NCBI GenBank assembly: GCA_910592205.1
Contig: CAJVPJ010000126.1
Location: forward strand, 1-42,112
DNA from: Paraglomus occultum
Taxonomy: Eukaryota; Glomeromycota; Glomeromycetes; Paraglomerales; Paraglomeraceae
Direction: 5' to 3'
Length of the DNA: 42,112 nucleotides
Numbering within the stretch: position 1 is the stretch's first letter; each line of letters starts with the position of its first letter. Positions 12,187-23,661 of this stretch are shown one piece after another. The notes beneath the pieces are model-generated. The model did not search any database and had not been told where the DNA came from. It worked only from the letters and a program-made list of their open reading frames with translations. Made by a program: the position numbers and the translations under genes.

Positions 12187-13282
12187 TCACCTTATTCTTT
12201 TGATCTTTCTCGGCGGACTCGTCATTAAGTTTTATCCATTCCATGTTTCATTATGGGCATTTGAAGTCTTACAATAACACTCGCTTCCATATCGTTCGTT
12301 CATATCATTAAGCTCCTTCAACATTTCATAGATCAGTTTTAATAATGGATCGCTTGCAATAAGGTAACCAAAGTTTTATGACAAATGTCTAACGACGTTG
12401 ATCATAGGGACAGTATGCTCAGTTTAGTTAACAAAAGGAACAGTTTATCGATAGTTAGTTTTTATTCAGGCATTACAACAAAATTAGTAGTGCCTGGCAG
12501 TGCCAACGCATATCGATAGCAGTAGCATATAGATTATTGACAGTTATACACGTAGACGTATTCGGTGTGTCTTGTAGCGCGTTATCGGCTTTACTACTAC
12601 TAATAAACGCGAGTCCTTATATATAGGCAAAAAATCGTTGAATTAACGGTATTCGTTTCTTGCCCTGCAATTACTCTAAACTATGATTTAATTATAAAAC
12701 TATAGACTCCGAAATTAATCACATATTGGTACAATTATGACGTTCGGTCGTGAGTAGTAAATGCCTGGTTTTAAAAACTACGAATTGTTATTATATTTGA
12801 CTTAATTAGGAGAAATCACATCTTTGTTTGAAAGAAAGTTAAACCTCAAATGTTAATGATCAGTAGTAATTGTTGACACAATATGAAAATTTCTTTTCAA
12901 AAACTCTCCCTTGTCCATGTATGCTATGCGAATGACAATAATATGTGTATTGTTTTAAAGCTCATTGATTGTACTTTTCGGGGGATAATAACGATAACTT
13001 TAACACGCTATTGTTATATAGCAGTAATGGGACGAAGTAGCGGTATATGTGCTACACATTTAATAATAATGTGTTAGAATCTATCTTTATTATTTTCGAA
13101 AAGTATAATCAATTAGCTTCTTACAAAGAATATTGGCATTCGCATAGCGTACATGGACAAGAGAGCTTTTTTTGTGCTTCATGGTAATTGTGGTAGATCG
13201 TGTGTTTATAGTGAATCTACGCGAGGAAGTCAGCGATGGCACGGCTACCCGTATCCGTATAAATATTTAATTACGCAACTTA
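12187..13282. other. About 1.1 kb present in repeat copy A but absent from copy B
   Basis: This stretch separates the two halves of copy A. It has no recognisable coding content or obvious terminal inverted repeats. The tetramer ACGC occurs at both edges (12181-12184 and 13273-13276), a possible but weak target-site duplication. It may be an insertion in A or a deletion from B. Confidence 0.5.
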
Positions 13283-13630
13283 ATTATTTTCTCCGAAGCG
13301 CATTATTACTTTACTGCAAACGCGCCTTTTCCAAAAGCGCGTACGTATCTTAATGTGCTCTTTTCAGGAATATAACAAGTCGTATCCACACTCGACACGA
13401 AAGTATTCCTCCATGATTTGAATTAATTCTTATCGTTAGCGATTTTTGATTAACGACGCAGGACCCAGTTATTGACGAATAATTGAATTCAATCAAAATA
13501 AAAATCTAGCGGTAGTGGTTTGTTCGATTGGTTGCTCGATTGCTTCCCGTATTGTCTTGAATTGTGAGCTAAACTACTATACGATAGCTCGAAATTTATG
13601 CATTGACATACGATTTAACAAACCTCATTC
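13283..13630 (+). repeat. Dispersed repeat, copy A, right part
   Basis: Matches 22493-22840 with scattered substitutions and small indels. Shared landmarks include CATTATTACTTTA, TATCTTAATGTGC, AACGACGCAG and TATGCATTGACATAC. No coding frame is conserved between the copies. Confidence 0.8.
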
Positions 13631-13910
13631 TATACATATCTATAATATCTCATTTGGAGGGACTGAGCGAAGAGAATAAGTATGCGTTGAATTTAAAATT
13701 ATAAAATTTCTACTTCCATAACAAACGTCAAAAATTTCTGCAAACTACGGGGGGGACAAAAAAACTAACTTTTGTACCATGTATTGACAAACTCACTAAT
13801 TCTCAAAAGGTGTTATAAATCGTAACAAAAACCAGATGATAATGTTGTAACCATCACAAAATGACAGGATGCCATCGCATCGCGCAACCGTTTAATGGAT
13901 GTTTTTTTTT

Positions 13911-14496
13911 TCAGCCTACGAATCCGCAAAAATGATACGTCACGCACTCTCAGTTAGCAGATCGGCAGAAATTGAACGCGAACAAAAAAAAACACGCGAC
14001 AAAATCTGAAGAAATTACTAAACTACTCTTAAAGTTGGAATCTGCCAAATTTCGACAAGAACAGTTCATCACTGAGCTTCATGAGTAAATAAACGTTCTT
14101 GCCTTTTGTTAAAAAGATTACTAATTTTCAGAAAACATTGAAAAGTAGGTAATAGAAAGAAGGAATCGGACTGTTGCAAACTGGAAAAGGTTACCGATAT
14201 GGTTAGGTAAATTTACTTTCTCTCAGTCACAGACTTTGAGAAGAGTGGAACGCGATTCCGCAAAAAATATACCGAAATTTGATATTATCTATGCCCAACA
14301 GAAAGCTGCAAATGGAAGAAACGATGTTGACATTTACTTTAAACAAATAAAATCTTTTTTAGGGTTTGAAGAAAATAAAAATGTGCAAGATTTTTGTCTT
14401 CCTTCCTGTATATTAGGACCACAAAACTACTTCTATTTATTCGAGGTCTGCTGGTTAAATCACGAACCAGATACGGGTAAGCGAAATGCGAATTAA
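13911..14496 (+). pseudogene. Remnants of a coiled-coil coding gene
   Basis: Three coding-like segments follow intron-like T-rich tracts ending in CAG. The first, about 13915-14010, includes RSAEIEREQKKTRDKI and then stops. The second, about 13996-14087, encodes SEEITKLLLKLESAKFRQEQ and ends at a stop. The third, about 14236-14496, is an open frame of roughly 86 codons. The first two are charged and heptad-like, but the frames cannot be joined without crossing stops using splice sites I could accept. A decayed gene is more likely than an intact one; the family was not recognised. Confidence 0.3.
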
Positions 14497-14500
14497 TAGA

Positions 14501-15027
14501 GTGCCAATTTTGTATTTATTATATCCACTGAGTAGAATGTTACGACGTTATATTTTTAATGATAAAGACCGTTTTTTAGCAACTTTAAATGAAAATATTG
14601 TAAAACATGTGCTTAAAGGGATGAAAAACAACAGAAAATACACAATCTTAAGCTATTTTTGAATAGTATCATTTATCGTGATATCACAAAGACAAAGGAA
14701 AATTTGTAAAGTGTGTATATTAAAATTGACCTTTCATATAAATACGATGAAACGTAGGATTCAGAAAATTAATATTCCGATTTCCCATAGTTAAAAGCGT
14801 TTCAAGCTCTATACAACTCTTCCAAGAAATGACATGAATTATCTATGCTCCTTCCAGAGGCGGAAAACGAACCGAAAGCACCGAAGACAGAATAATGCTA
14901 AGTCTTGTATGCATCACGGGATTCTCAAATGCTGGCTATCAGTTCTTCCTTAATAGTTAGTAATGTTCCATGCCAAAAGCGTCTTAGAATGAAATGGTCA
15001 GTAATACCTCTCAACGTTAGGGATAAT
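14501..15027. other. 3' flank of the helicase gene
   Basis: AT-rich; no coding frame or RNA gene seen. It lies just downstream of the minus-strand stop at 15028-15030 and presumably holds its 3' UTR. Confidence 0.4.
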
Positions 15028-18000
15028 TTACGGGTTTGCTAGTGCAGTACATTCGCGTCTGTGGGATAGACATTGATCACATGTTGCAACTGGCTGTTTC
15101 CCATTAGCGATCCGTTCGAGGGAGGAATGAAATTGCTCAGGTGTTTTGTATGTAAGCATTATGACATTTAAACCCCTGTTATTATGCCTCGAGGGGTATC
15201 CAGTACCGTAATGTACAATAACTAAAGAATCACTGCTTGTCTTATTGAGGTCGTCGCACAGAATGTGCGCAAGACGTTCTACATTTCGTTCATTCAGGTA
15301 GTCCTTATACCTCACGGAGTGAGGGTGTTCGCTCAGATGCTTAAAACAATCAAAAACTTTTCCCCTCAAATTTGACTCGTTAATCGCGATTAATGCCAGG
15401 AGTCGTATCGATCGAAGAATGACCTGTGTAATTTTCGGTAAGGAGATCAGAGGCCAATACCTCTGAACCATATCAAATAATCTGTGGAGAAGACGTTGAG
15501 CTTGATCAATTAAATCTTCGAACTCCTTGTAGTATTCGTCAACGCTTTCCTGTTCGGTATACTGGAACGGAAAGAGTACATTGACGTTGAACTTCTTGTA
15601 ACAATTAACCAGATATCCAAGAGTAGTGTAAAAATCGCAATATTCAGGCTTAGACGCGAATAGTAGAGCTGCTGTCAACTCTACAAGAGACATAAGATGA
15701 TCAAGAGATACGAGGTCTTCAAGTGAATCAGGCATAATAAGGTTTACTTTGTCGGCGTTGTCTATGGCATAACGTGTAAACGTCTTCGCATGTCTAATTG
15801 CAAGGATTCCTTCGTCATGTTCTAGATCCAAGAAAACTAGGGAAAGCAGCTTTCCAACGGTGATAAGTTCGTCTTCGTAGCGGACAAAACCAATTGGAGG
15901 ATTTCCACTGACTGGAGGCTTTCTTTTTGACATCTCGAGATGGAACTTGTCAAAATCTCCTTTTTTCCGCAATTGCTGGTAAAGAAACACGTATTTTAAC
16001 ATGCTAGCAAAGTCATTTATCTTGAACTCATGTTTTCGCCATAGCCACTTATCATAGACCAAATCAATAATATCTTTGCGTATATAATCAGGTTGCCCGT
16101 CGACAATCTTCTGAATAACCATTGGATAACCCGTCTGCGGCGATTGAAGACGAACATGAAGTTTAGCTAGGCGTTCAGCCCACCATTTTGGGTAATACGG
16201 CCATCGAGTTTGTTGCTCATCCAAAAGTTCATAGTTATACGTCACTCTGTCTAATTTTCGCAAATCTCGTAATCGTCTGGTCACTGTGTACTGAGAATAT
16301 GATAACTTCAGACGCTCTTCTAAGACTGATTGCCCTGGTTTCACACGATGCGTTTCGCGATCTGGATTTAGATAGGACTTGTAGCAGATATAAGGACCTG
16401 TGATCGAAATTTCGCTACCTTTATCGCCAGCGCGCCCGATAAGCTCATAGACATAATTAACAAGAGACTGTGCTATTGCTCGATCTATATCATTTTTGCG
16501 ATAAATGCGCCAATCACCAAGAGTTTCATTCTGTTTGGCGTGCAATCTGTCTACAAGCAGATTTTGACAAAGGATTTGACGTTTGAGCGGGCGATCTTTT
16601 GGTTTGCTTACAGCAAAAACATCTTCGAAAATCGTACAATCTTTTCTTTGCGTAACAGAATTAGTAAAATCGATTGCCAAACTATAAAGCCTCAATAAAA
16701 ACTGTAAACGCGTACGCCAGTATTCAGCTTGGATATTATCATGTGGAATAATCAGCCACATACTTATTGCGCAAAATTCTGTTGCACAATTTTCGCGAGC
16801 TTTGAAGAATTGTATGCAGTCATAAATTTTGCTGAGGTCTTGATCCAAGTACGCTGAATATAATCGAACTTGTTCCAGAAGATTTGCCCAATGTGGGGAT
16901 GTCTTTGAAGATGGTGATTCAAGTGCTATAATGAACTTAGTCTTGCCAAGCAAATTCGATAGCTCTTGTCGAGTATTTGAACTTGCATTATCCGTCATCG
17001 TCTCCCTCAGTACATTGATACTGCACAAATGCAAGATACAATGCAGCGCTTCGATATTGTCATTATCATTTTCCGCTTTGATAAAATAATCCGAGGCCTC
17101 TTTCAATTTACCAGATGCGTATTGGTGTTCGGCTGCACGGTGGAAGAGTTTCTCTCGTATATAGAAGTCGAGAAGATCTTCAGGTATATACTCTTTTAGA
17201 AAATTGATTCGCTCATCAACTGTAGTAATAATAGCGAGCGCCTTTTCAGCCGTGTCCGTTTCCTTGTGACGATAATGTTTATAGACACGTGCTATGAAGC
17301 CGTTAAGTGTCTTCTTGTCCAGATCTGCTTTATGCCTTGACATCGTAAAAAAGCATTTAAGTTTAAACAGTTCCTTTCCCAAAGAATTAATAAATGTCAT
17401 CACTTACTTTCGTGTCATTTCGAATATGGCATAATAATTTCGACTGTTTTCGTACGCATCAGCAGCTCTGATGTATTTATTCGCTTTTTCAAAGTGGTTT
17501 CCTGCCTCGTCCCACATATTCGCCTGATAATAACGGTTCGCAGCGAGGCAGTTCATATTATTTCTGGCATAAACATCGCCAGCTTCTTTAAACATTTCAA
17601 AATCCTAGTTTTCGCGTATTATGAAATTACAAAATCTTAGTATGATATCAAGAATGCTATCCAAATTTAAAGTCTATACCTCATAACATGAAGCTTCCTC
17701 GGTTGGTTTGTCACATTTATTAAAAGCATCGGCAGCACTTTTAAACCGTTCCCTCACAGTGTCCTCGTTAGAATCATTTATGGACGTTCTGGCGAGTTCC
17801 CTGGCCTCCTGCCAAAGATTATGTGCATTGGCCAACTTCTGACCTTTTTTATTTTTGCCCTTTTCATAGCAGAACGCAGCCTGAAATAATCCAGTTAGCT
17901 CCCATACGTTTATGCAATTAAACTAAGAACTTATCTTATTTACCTGGACAAATTTTTTTTGTTCAAAAAACTCGTCTCCTTTCCTATTCCACTCGATGTC

Positions 18001-20792
18001 ATCACTTTGCCTTGCAAGTACCTGCAAGTCGATTTTGTCCATTTGTTGAACTCTATTTATTAAGCCAAGACGTTCCCAATATTCTTGCATTGGCTTGCTC
18101 TTGTCGGCGTTTGCATCACATATCCAAATGCGTTGCCGCGCTCTGGTTATCGCGACATAAAGATGTTTTAGCTCCGAAGAAAGAATATAATGTTTTTCGT
18201 GGACATATGCGGGAATTCCCTTAGCAGAATTATCGAATGCGGCAAGAATTAGCCGCCACTACAAAACGATAACCTCGATGAATAGGCGTATAAATTGTAT
18301 TAGAAGCGGAGTGTTAAGTCTTACCTTCAAACCCGCAGGTGAGTCTGTGAAGAAATTATACAATAACACATCATTAAATTCCATCCCCTTTGATTCGAAT
18401 ATTGTCATTATTATGCCTCTGTCGCCGACTAGCTTCTCTAATTTGCGTTTAACTATTTCATTACGGACTAGAATAACTTGTTCGGCTCCAAATTCAATTT
18501 TGTTCTCTTCCCCTTCCTTATTTGAGAAAATACTTAAAATGAAAGGGGTCTCCTGGAACCCACTAAAAAAATGAGGCAGTGGACCGCCCACTTCACCGCG
18601 TTCACGCGGTAACCGGTCGATAGAATCCGGGAAAAAATGCCAAATTAGGTCAATTATTGATGATGCAAGTTGTAATATTCCATCATGTGAACGATAGTTA
18701 ATATTTAATTCAAATTGTTTTGGTTTTGCTACATTATACGGTTCACGATGTTCTTCTCTTCGGTCAATTTCCCATTGATAAAGCAACGCGCTTATGTCTA
18801 TGACACATAAAAATCCTTATTAATACAACCGATCATCTATAAACAAAAACAAATATAAACCAAACCGTATTTACCCTGGAACCGAAAAGAAGATCCTTGT
18901 GCGATACATTGTGCTATATCTCCCGCCACGAAAACGCTTTCGGCACGATGGAAAAGTTTTAGGATGAGTGCAAAATCGACTATGCTATTATCCTGGCATT
19001 CATCGATGTACAGTTCGTGGACGGGGAAACAACCAAGTTGTTCCATTTTGGCACGACGCAAAACAGCTATTGTTCTGCAAATTAATTTTGAGAATTTAAT
19101 TTAAAGTTTTAAAACACAATCAATGCACCCCATCGCTCTTACCGATCGATGGAGTCGTAATCATGAAACCGTGTTTTTATCTTTTCGTACTGTTCAAATA
19201 AATCGTAAACGGAATCGCGGTTATAGCGAAAAGCTGGGTATTTTTTTGTGCTAATGTTTCGGTAATCTTCCCTCGACAAAAAGACCCCTTCAGGGTTGGT
19301 ACCCTTAACAAAAACAAAAAAAAATTAACCAAATGTTCGGTAGCTATGGAGATTTATACATGGTGATATATACCTTTATGACAGAGATCTCGGAAAATAC
19401 CATCCAACAATCTAGTTCGTGTGTGCTGAAATGAGGCCAATACTTTTTCTGAAAGAGCTTAAAGTCAACGTGGTGCACCCACGCTGCTTTAGATTTCCTA
19501 GTAAAGGAAGACCCTCTGCAGAACTCGTCATCATCTTCTTCAAGTTCTAATCCTGTGATCGATTCTTGAAAATCAATCCCATACGTCGCTTGTAACATTT
19601 GAGCGAAAGTGTCGTAGGTCATAAACAATGGAAAATGGTCACCCGTCAATTGACGGAATGATTTTGGAATGTCTTCATCTTTGTGCTTTGTGTCATTAGT
19701 AATGACATCGATACCATCCTCTTTCTTTTTTATAAATTCAGCAAATTGTGATTCAGAAAGTTCTCTCCCGGCTAATTCCACGGAATCTTTCAGCCGTTTG
19801 AAATAATTCTTAACCCGAAGACACAGATTGGAACTTAATGTGATGAATATTTGATTCTTACGAGGACTTTTTTCATTGTCCAAGTTACTGGGATAATCTG
19901 GTAAACATGATGAGACTAAGCGAAACACTATGCAAGTGGTTTTCCCGGTCCCTAAATACCAAATATGTAATTTAGAGACTTTTTCCCATAATAAAATGTT
20001 GCAGCAGGAAGACTAACCAGATCGACCGATAATGATAGTTGATGTACGATTTTGGATAATTTCATATTCCGTTTTCGATACCTGAAAAGTGAACTCTGCT
20101 CCGCCCGTAATAAGAGATTTAAACAAGCTCTACGATACAAATGATTAGACGTCTGTTAAGTTACGTATTATTAATATATAACATGATCAAGGTCTAATTT
20201 CATGGACAATTACCTTCGATAATGGAACAAACTTATTCGTTACAAGCATTTTGTGAACCTCTAGAAGGTTCTCCCCGCTTATCGGGGACCCGTATGGTAT
20301 GTCGGTTACAGATTTTGTTCTGTCATTACCTTCAATGATACATGGTGAAATAATACCATTTATTGCCTGGCGAACTACACAAAGACGATTATGCTCGGCA
20401 GTATAAACTAAGTGAAGTATCGCGAGACTATCCAATGTCTTCTTAATTATCTCATCGTCTGCGCTAATCGCCCATATTTTTACAAGTTGTGTAATCGTAT
20501 GGCTACGCGTGGAAAAGTCGCAGTCAACTTGCCAAAGAATTTTAAGACCGTCATTATTAATGACTATTTCATAGACAGGATTGGTGGTGTGCAATGAGGA
20601 AATACGTCTAAGTCCGCGCTTATCCCAAGCACCTGATGATATTTGGCCCAATTTTTTTACAACTGCGTTTATGACAGTTGATGATTTCAATTTTCGTATG
20701 TCCCTAATTGCACCTTCACTTAACATAACATCCCAGGGACCCAATCCATCATTATCGTCGAATTCAAATGGGAGATGCAATGCGTCTGCCAT
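15028..20792 (-). CDS. Large SF1 (UvrD-like) helicase with TPR-like repeats, TRANK1-like
   Basis: Ten exons on the minus strand: 20792-20214, 20129-20018, 19951-19374, 19303-19143, 19074-18875, 18797-18325, 18258-17944, 17880-17680, 17604-17408, 17335-15028; 1707 residues. Walker A GRSGTGKTT lies at 228-236 and spans an exon junction. Walker B is DECQD at about 501-505, followed by GDIAQCI (motif III-like), NINYRSH (motif IV-like) and VAITRARQR (motif VI). These are hallmarks of a UvrD/Rep superfamily 1 ATPase. After the helicase core come helical repeats rich in Ala/Tyr/Asn (YARNNMNCLAANRYYQANMW) resembling TPR units, then an about 770-residue helical C-terminal region without a recognised domain. 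About 190 residues precede the helicase. The ATG at 20792 (AAAAATGGC) is the first good start. The family resembles animal TRANK1 and related fungal proteins; substrate and role are unknown. Confidence 0.85.
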
Positions 20793-20974
20793 TTTTGTTT
20801 GTTGAATATTGATTTTGAATTCGCGTCTTTCAACTAATGCACGAAACAAAACGGTATTTTAGGAGAGTTTATTATATAGAACTTTTGAGGTTTAAACAAG
20901 GAAAATTTCTTTCTTTATCAACAATAACTAGCCAAGATGGTTGAAAAAGAAGTAACAACTATTCCTGCCGTTCT

Positions 20975-21133
20975 TCAAAGCTGCTCTAAATAGCTGCCTG
21001 TGGGAAAATGAGTCTCATTTCGTCCATTAAAGTTAAACAATAGTCGCACGAGATAATCTTCTTCTGCTGCAATCTTCTTATCTTCCAAATGTCTAACCAT
21101 TAATGACAATTGCTCATCATTTTCGGAAATCAT
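20975..21133 (-). CDS. Possible small protein of 52 residues
   Basis: An ATG-to-TGA frame on the minus strand encodes a charged, well-mixed peptide (begins MISENDEQLSLMVRHLEDKK, later FNFNGRNETHFPTGSYLEQL). Its composition is more protein-like than random AT-rich sequence. It lies about 180 bases upstream of the helicase start on the same strand. It could be a short gene, an upstream ORF, or an exon fragment of a duplicated gene. I do not recognise the family. Confidence 0.25.
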   Translation of the reverse strand: MISENDEQLSLMVRHLEDKKIAAEEDYLVRLLFNFNGRNETHFPTGSYLEQL

Positions 21134-21349
21134 GGCGTTTGTTGTTTAATGACGACGCCATAGAATATAATCTCTGACCCAATAAAATACATGTCTGCGT
21201 GATACATCGAAAATAGGGTGACAACTCGGAAACCATTTGAAGAAGTATCCTTGTTTTTTCCTGGGAGTTTTACCAATACAATAAGTGAATAGAATATCGA
21301 TGATACCAAAGATTTAGACGACTGTCATTATTATCACTTTACTCTTTTG

Positions 21350-21735
21350 AAAGAATGAAACATAAAGAAATGTGTTTGAACTTACAGTTCGTATCTATAA
21401 TTGTTGACATTCTTAATAATTTTACGGAGATACGGCCCCAAGATCTACCCGATACTGTAAATACGCTAAACCAGCCGAATACATTCGGTAGCAGCTTATG
21501 ATGGTCAAAATAGCAGTTCATCGTATCATGATGCTGCTGGCGTCAAGTGTTTTTCTGAAATAAGTAATACTGCCAAGTGATTCTACTCATCGTCTCAAGA
21601 TGACCGAAAAACAATTGACTTGTATGGAAAAGCAGCGAACAAGGACATAAGCATCAAGGCAGTCCCTGTCACCATCGTCGCCTCCGTTACAATCGGCCCA
21701 AAGCAAAGAAGCGAAGGGGCGATCCTTTTAAATAG
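21350..21735 (+). repeat. Diverged direct repeat, copy 1
   Basis: Pairs with 22955-23295. Shared blocks include CATAAAGAAATG/CACAAAGAAATG, TTACGGAGATACGGC, TATGATGGTCAA, ATGATGCTGCTGG, TCAAGATGACCGAAA, TTGTATGGAAAAGCAGC and GGGGCGAT. Copy 1 has about 50 extra bases near 21440-21490. A short frame reading AAYDGQ...DAAGxKxFSEI is conserved between copies, so it may derive from coding sequence. Confidence 0.8.
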
Positions 21736-22409
21736 CTTTTAATTGAGTATATCTTGAGCGATAAGCTAATTAATCTCATCATCGCTTCATGATCTGCGTG
21801 ATTTATACAAATTATAATTGTGTTAGCCATTACGCAATGACTCACCACATTAACATGTCTAGACGAATTTTCCCGACACTGAAAGATAAGCGAAAGTCAC
21901 TGTAAAATCCAGGGAAGCATAACCCACGAATGTAGAGTAGCTAAGCTTTACGTTCTGTCTACTCTTGGTACGGAATACAGGTAACTCATAGAGTCATTAT
22001 ATTGTCATAGGCTAACGACATTAATTAATACCAAAGTTATTTTGATCAGTCAGCAAAACTAAGTATGAACACACTTAATTACGTGGGCGGTTCAAAAAGT
22101 TTTGACACAAGACGTATCAAATTTTTATTTACATGTATTAATTGAGGGAGAATATCTCATAAGAGAAATTACTAAACATGTTATTACCTAGGCGGTTGAG
22201 TTACCCTTCTATGCGCTAAGTAAGATAATCAATCGAATTATATATGGTTTGATGTATTTATTCAACTATTATATTTACGCTTTCGAAAACGACACATATA
22301 TTTCAAACACACTGGAGATAATAATATCTTGGCACATTGACACTAAATCTTTCTGTTGATTAAAAATGTTATTAAATGTACGCTGCCGAGTAATATATAA
22401 TGAAAACCA

Positions 22410-22840
22410 GCCAACGGAAAGACTCACCCTGTTTTGATACAAATAATAATCCTCAACTCTTATTCTTGGCGAACGCACTCATCTACGAACGCATTACTTT
22501 CTCCGAGGCACATTATTACTTTATTACAAATGCTAGTTTTCGAAAGCGTGTACATATCTTAATGTGCCTTCTGGCTTTCGGCAATATAACAATTACACGA
22601 CACAAGAATAATTTGAATTCATTCTCATCGTTAGCAATTCTTGAATAACAACGACGCAGAACTCAGTTATTGCCATATTGACGAATGGCCGAGTCGATTA
22701 AATTAAACCGGAAGAAAAATACAGCGAAAAGTGCTTTGTTCGATTAATTGCTTGATTGCTTCATCGTATTGAGCTAACCGTTATACAATGATTCGAAATA
22801 TATGCATTGACATACTATTTAACGAAACAATCGTTCTACG
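22410..22840 (+). repeat. Dispersed repeat, copy B (uninterrupted)
   Basis: Continuous counterpart of the two blocks 12104-12186 and 13283-13630. The internal junction reads CGAACGCATTACTTTCTCCG. It lies between the two members of the 21350/22955 direct repeat. Confidence 0.85.
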
Positions 22841-22954
22841 TGAGGGGTCAAAAGTTTTGACACAGGTATGTGAAAAATCACATTAGAAGTATATGTGACA
22901 ACTTGAACGGGTTGCCATTCTCAGAAGTGTGCTTGCTTGTTTTGTCTGGGTGTA

Positions 22955-23295
22955 TCAGAAACACAAAGAAATGCGTTTGATCGAAAACAAACTTACAAGT
23001 AATTGTTGATGCTCTTAATAATTTTACGGAGATACGGCTCCACGATCGCAGCCTATGATGGTCAACATAATGGCAGTCCGTCATATTATGATGCTGCTGG
23101 CATCAAGTATTTTTCTGAAATAAATAATACGTTCCATTCATCATCTCAAGATGACCGAAACCAACTGACTTGTATGGAAAAGCAGCTGAAACAAGGACAT
23201 AAACATCAAGATACAGTTTAAAAGTTTTGATAACATCCCTGCTCGCCTCCGTTACGGCCGGCCGAAAAGCAAAGAAGGGAAGGGGCGATTCTTTA
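22955..23295 (+). repeat. Diverged direct repeat, copy 2
   Basis: Second copy of the block at 21350-21735. Its open frame (about 23003-23221) stays open past the point where copy 1 has a stop, with AAYDGQHNGSPSYYDAAG in common form. There is no evidence that it is expressed. Confidence 0.8.
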
Positions 23296-23349
23296 AGTAA
23301 TATCGTTTGTTGGGCATGATTGTCACAACATAAATTCAGCCTTTGATCG

Positions 23350-23485
23350 AGGTTTATATTTCCAAAAATAACATGTTAATGTCTATCATAATAGCTTTGT
23401 CAATTTTTCAGCTGCCTTTGATCGGCGTTGCCCTAACCCCAAGGTTTATATTTCCAAAAATAACATGTTAATGTCTATCATAATA
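23350..23485 (+). repeat. Recent tandem duplication: two identical 44-bp copies
   Basis: Bases 23350-23393 and 23442-23485 are identical (begin AGGTTTATATTTCC, end CTATCATAATA), 92 bp apart. CCTTTGATCG also precedes each copy. The pair lies about 180-310 bp upstream of the VPS55 start, so promoter elements may be doubled. Confidence 0.95.
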
Positions 23486-23661
23486 ACGATAAGCTTTGAG
23501 ACGGCCTAGTAACGATCAGCAGATTTTAGATTTGTGACACTGTTATTAGCACTCTGTGCGACTAGTGTAACTTGTAAAAGAATGTGTGAATCTCTGCTGT
23601 TGTCTTTGGTAGTGCTTCGCTTAACTTCAATACTTTATCCGACGATCACAACCTAGCAAGC

